This document shows, piece after piece, positions 62,755 to 64,000 of a stretch of 64,000 bases of DNA. Location of the stretch: the NCBI RefSeq assembly GCF_003660165.1, contig NZ_CP032828.1, positions 682,001-746,000 of the forward strand, in the 5' to 3' direction. The notes beneath the pieces were generated by a model. That model searched no databases and was not told the DNA's origin. It was given only the letters and a program-made list of their open reading frames with translations. This DNA is from Sphingomonas paeninsulae (GTDB lineage: Bacteria > Pseudomonadota > Alphaproteobacteria > Sphingomonadales > Sphingomonadaceae). The first letter of the stretch is position 1. The number at the start of each line of letters is the position of its first letter. A program made the translations under genes and the position numbers.

Positions 62755-62967
62755 ATGGGTATTTTAGATATTGCCGAAGAAGCTGCCGGCGCATTTGCCG
62801 CCGATAAAGCTTTGGAAGCTGTCGATCCAAATGCAGGCTTTCTGGCTAAATCGGTTGCGGCTGTCGCAGGCTTCGAAGGCGTGTCCAAGGTGAAGGAATA
62901 TATGGATCAAGGCGATGCCCCAGCAGCGGATGCTGAAGCGCCGGCTGATCCTCAATCCGACACTTAA
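62755..62967 (+). CDS. Small hypothetical protein
   Basis: 70 residues from an ATG preceded by CAAGGAG. MGILDIAEEAAGAFAADKAL, then AVAGFEGVSKVKEYMDQG and an acidic tail. It is mostly helical and resembles small sphingomonad proteins of unknown function. A clear ribosome-binding site supports it. Confidence 0.6.
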   Translation: MGILDIAEEAAGAFAADKALEAVDPNAGFLAKSVAAVAGFEGVSKVKEYMDQGDAPAADAEAPADPQSDT

Positions 62968-63076
62968 AAGTGACGGGAGCCGGGGCCATTTGCTCCGGCT
63001 CTCCGGCCATGCGAGCCAAGTCCGTTCGCCCAATATTGATGGCTTTCCCCAGATATTACGGGCAACCACGGATGCT

Positions 63077-63589
63077 ATGAGCCACGCCATAACGCAAATT
63101 CAGCCAATCGTGAGCAAGGCGACGGATGCGGATCTTGATGGGATCCTTGCGTTGCAGGCCAGCAATCAGATCGACCGGGGTGGAACGCTGTCGGCGAGTC
63201 TATCGCGTTCGCGCGTTTCTGCGATGATGCATGAGATGCCGTTAATCGTTGCGCGGCGCGAGGAACGTATCACCGGCTTTCTGATGACGACGACGAGAGA
63301 GATGAACGCCGACCTCCCCATCGTCCAGTCGATGTTCAAAGCATATCTGGGGGCGCCGGACGCCTATGTTTACGGCCCCGTCTGCGTCGATGCAGAGGAG
63401 CGTGGGAAGCGGTTGGCGCAGGTCATGTTCGAGGAACTGCGTGCGCTCGAACTGGGTCGCGAAGGCATATTGTTCATCCGAAGCGATAACGAAGCGTCAT
63501 TAAGGGCGCATATTCGCATGGGAATGCGCGAGGTCGCCGAATTCGAGTTCAACGGCTTTGTTTTCTCGGTTTTTTCTTTCATTGGATGA
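63077..63589 (+). CDS. GNAT-family N-acetyltransferase
   Basis: 170 residues from the ATG of MSHAITQ. The GNAT core is visible: ITGFLMTTTREMN, VYGPVCVDAEERGKRLAQVM (the acetyl-CoA pyrophosphate loop in a (R/Q)xxGxG/A-like form) and a C-terminal strand with NGFVFSVF. Motif A is slightly atypical (RGKRLA). The longer frame to 62915 overlaps the preceding small gene and is not used. Confidence 0.8.
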   Translation: MSHAITQIQPIVSKATDADLDGILALQASNQIDRGGTLSASLSRSRVSAMMHEMPLIVARREERITGFLMTTTREMNADLPIVQSMFKAYLGAPDAYVYGPVCVDAEERGKRLAQVMFEELRALELGREGILFIRSDNEASLRAHIRMGMREVAEFEFNGFVFSVFSFIG

Positions 63590-64000
63590 TTGGCTCTGAC
63601 GATGATCCGCGTTTTCAGCTTATAGTTTACTGCGATGGCCCACGGCCACGTATCATATTGTGAAAGCTCGCTCATTTCCTGCGCGCTTCATCTTGCGGCC
63701 TCCGTGGGAATGCCGATCTAACGCTAATCCCCGTCTAAAGCCCTGCTACTTCGTACATTAACTTCACAATGCGCATTTCGTCGCGACAGACAGAAAGGAG
63801 ATTGCCGTGTCCTGAGCTCTTGAAAACGATCATAAGAACCCGCCGAAGCTCGTTGCATGGAACTTCAATACTTTCCAGGTAGGGTAATTGTCATAGACGT
63901 TTACCACAGGCCTCGGTTGGCAGAGAAAAACGCTCATCCTTTACAAGACGGTAATCCGTCAGAGCGTTCATGAACGCGGATAAAGAGTCCATTTTCGATG
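63590..64000. other. Right end of the window, no gene seen
   Basis: About 410 bp with no credible frame; a gene beginning just outside the window cannot be excluded. Confidence 0.4.

Noticed and set aside
1-64000. CRISPR array, rRNA genes, replication origin
   Set aside because: No regularly spaced repeats, rRNA-like blocks, or origin-type box clusters were seen in the window.

Overview
The window reads as a piece of a sphingomonad-type alphaproteobacterial chromosome. It is GC-rich, has densely packed operons, TonB receptors, HWE-type signalling, bufferin/SigF genes of the Caulobacter-Sphingomonas kind, and families typical of terpenoid or steroid catabolic islands (DUF7064-like proteins, GMC oxidoreductase, P450, SMP-30). 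The assignment rests on protein character only. Several genes are broken by single-base changes, some in homopolymers, so either the region is decaying or the assembly carries small indels.

Region 1 (1-17.4 kb) is a catabolic or biosynthetic cluster. A near-palindromic 16-bp element (consensus TTGACYRATCAGTMAA) occurs four times. It lies between a DUF7064-like gene and a TetR gene, before an SDR-cupin pair, before cysD-cysNC-cysQ, and before an SMP-30/DUF7064/sulfotransferase/SDR operon. The inferred logic is one regulon that makes PAPS, uses it in a sulfotransferase, and clears the PAP by-product with CysQ. GMC oxidoreductase, MFS transporter and P450 genes lie alongside.

Region 2 (17.5-35.8 kb) is an integrated, prophage-derived element. 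A decayed recombinase end and a degenerate tRNA-Leu(CAA) 3' portion sit at its left edge, followed by a tyrosine integrase. It holds a frameshifted Dam methylase, BrnTA, an SRAP peptidase, a minus-strand capsid block (DUF2190 fusion, protease-capsid fusion, truncated terminase), and a plus-strand early block (CII-like, DUF2312, AlpA, Dcm, MT-A70). The Dcm gene is overprinted by a second long reading frame that looks conserved. No portal, full terminase or tail gene is visible. A three-gene accessory operon of lower GC (TIGR04255-like, HTH protein, unknown) lies at its right edge and is a candidate defence or accessory module.

Region 3 (35.9-45 kb) has a Fic protein, a receiver-HWE kinase protein, an IS110-type element nested in an IS3-type remnant, DUF1993, a quinone-oxidoreductase-like gene, and a divergent TetR/hydrolase pair. 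Region 4 (45.4-50.8 kb) is a complete bufferin metallophore locus: bufA1-bufB-bufC-DUF1223, nrsF-sigF, bufA2-DoxX and DUF1993. Three GTAAC(C/T)-N16-CGAA promoters fit one SigF-type regulon that includes sigF itself.

Region 5 (51.2-64 kb) contains a TetR gene divergent from a TonB receptor with a perfect 18-bp palindrome between them, a graveyard of fragments (TetR, TauD, TonB receptor, P450, flavin reductase), an enoyl-CoA hydratase, a DUF2853-OmpA fusion, a frameshifted autotransporter, DUF4126 and a GNAT acetyltransferase.
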